Source of the DNA: Clostridium sp. CAG:921
Lineage (GTDB): Bacteria; Bacillota; Clostridia; TANB77; CAG-465
Direction: 5' to 3'
DNA length: 5,637 nt
NCBI GenBank assembly: GCA_000433135.1
Contig: HF991960.1
Coordinates: 766 to 6,402, forward strand
This document shows positions 5,321 to 5,637 of the stretch, piece after piece. How positions within the stretch are numbered: the stretch's first letter is position 1; every line of letters begins with the position of its first letter. A program made the translations under genes and the position numbers. A model generated the notes under the pieces. That model worked only from the letters and a program-made list of their open reading frames with translations. It was not told the origin of the DNA and did no database searches.

Positions 5321-5342
5321 GTGTTACTGATTGTATTTAGAT

Positions 5343-5365
5343 AACTATGTATAATATATATAGTT
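5343..5365 (+). other. AT-rich hairpin before the last gene
   Basis: AACTATGTAT (5343-5352) can pair with ATATATAGTT (5356-5365) around a 3-base loop, with one G-U pair. Only a broken T-run follows (GCTGTATTTTAC), so it is a poor terminator. It could reduce read-through from the unit 3 promoter or may be chance in AT-rich DNA. Confidence 0.3.
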
Positions 5366-5401
5366 GCTGTATTTTACTAAAAAAATTATGGAGGAATTTC
5401 T

Positions 5402-5637
5402 ATGAACATTGAAAATGTAATTACTAAAAAGGAAGTATATGAGTCATTTTTTGAAGCTGAGAACCTTTATCCTGGACTTCCAGAAGAAGCATATCGGATG
5501 TCACATATTATTGCAGTAGAGTTGCCTGAGGCTATAACGCCTAGTCTTTTAGCAATTATGTTTGAAAAAAACCTTATATTGGTTCTTTTAGAATCAAAAA
5601 AATCGTCTGCTGTTTCTGATAAGGTGGCAACTTTTTA
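5402..5637 (+). CDS. Unidentified protein, N-terminal part (runs off the window)
   Basis: The first 78 codons of a gene run past the right edge. GGAGG at 5390-5394 lies 7 bases before the ATG, a strong start. The protein begins MNIENVITKKEVYESFFEAE and continues through NLYPGLPEEAYRMSHIIAVE and LPEAITPSLLAIMFEKNLIL. It has no signal peptide or clear membrane segment, is acidic at first, and looks like a soluble helical protein. It does not resemble the cassette proteins. I do not recognise it. The nearest good promoter upstream is that of the gutted unit 3, which may drive it. Confidence 0.75.
   Translation, partial: MNIENVITKKEVYESFFEAENLYPGLPEEAYRMSHIIAVELPEAITPSLLAIMFEKNLILVLLESKKSSAVSDKVATF

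Larger units (their letters stand above)
5181..5334 (+). repeat. Tandem cassette, unit 3 (gutted)
   Basis: This third copy of the cassette front end has the promoter, leader, Shine-Dalgarno site and micro-ORF at the same spacings as units 1 and 2. After about 40 bases it jumps to a sequence like the end of the coding region, TATCCAAGGTAAGTGTT at 5309-5325, against TATCCACGATAAGTGTT in unit 1. Nearly all of the protein gene and the terminator are missing. The right boundary is approximate. Confidence 0.7.

Noticed and set aside
2648..5334. Insertion sequence or CRISPR as the cause of the repeats
   Set aside because: There is no transposase, no terminal inverted repeats and no short regularly spaced direct repeats. 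The pattern is duplication of a whole transcription unit.
5350..5355. TATAAT as a -10 box for the last gene
   Set aside because: TTGTAT at 5331 leaves only a 13-base spacer and no other good -35 is present. It also lies inside an AT hairpin.

Overview
The window is very AT-rich, with Gram-positive style AGGAG/AGGAGG ribosome binding sites and three genes typical of endospore formers. It most likely comes from a low-GC, spore-forming Firmicute, probably a clostridial lineage. The SleB here has no N-terminal peptidoglycan-binding domain, unlike Bacillus SleB. All genes seen are on the + strand. The species cannot be named from this sequence.

Left part (1-2581), sporulation and germination. The window opens with the last 30 codons of an unidentified gene. 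Next comes bofA (208-459), the small membrane protein that holds back pro-sigma-K processing in the mother cell. It is followed by the two-gene unit sleB-ypeB (606-1187 and 1190-2581). SleB is the cortex-lytic enzyme stored in the dormant spore, and YpeB is the partner it depends on for stability and localisation. The two genes are 2 bases apart, and the ypeB ribosome binding site lies inside the end of sleB, so they are almost certainly co-transcribed and translationally coupled.

Right part (about 2640-5334), a tandemly repeated cassette of unknown function. Two full units and one gutted unit follow each other with a period of about 1.24-1.30 kb. Each full unit has, in order: a near-consensus sigma-A promoter (TTGACA, 16-base spacer, extended -10 TGNTATAAT); an AT-rich leader; a strong AGGAGG site 8 bases before a 4-codon micro-ORF; a second ribosome binding site and a 298-314 residue membrane protein of a family I do not recognise; and a strong intrinsic terminator. 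The third unit keeps the promoter, the AGGAGG-type site and a 3-codon micro-ORF. Its protein-coding part is gone except for what looks like the last few codons and the stop. An unrelated, unidentified gene (5402 to the window end) follows and may now be read from that orphan promoter.

The two protein copies differ widely at synonymous sites, yet share a 116-base stretch without a single difference, which suggests gene conversion. Copy 1 also carries a 4 x 12 bp in-frame repeat that accounts exactly for the length difference between the copies. The most notable features are the conserved micro-ORF leader, which is in frame with the main gene, and the repeat-and-decay history of the cassette.
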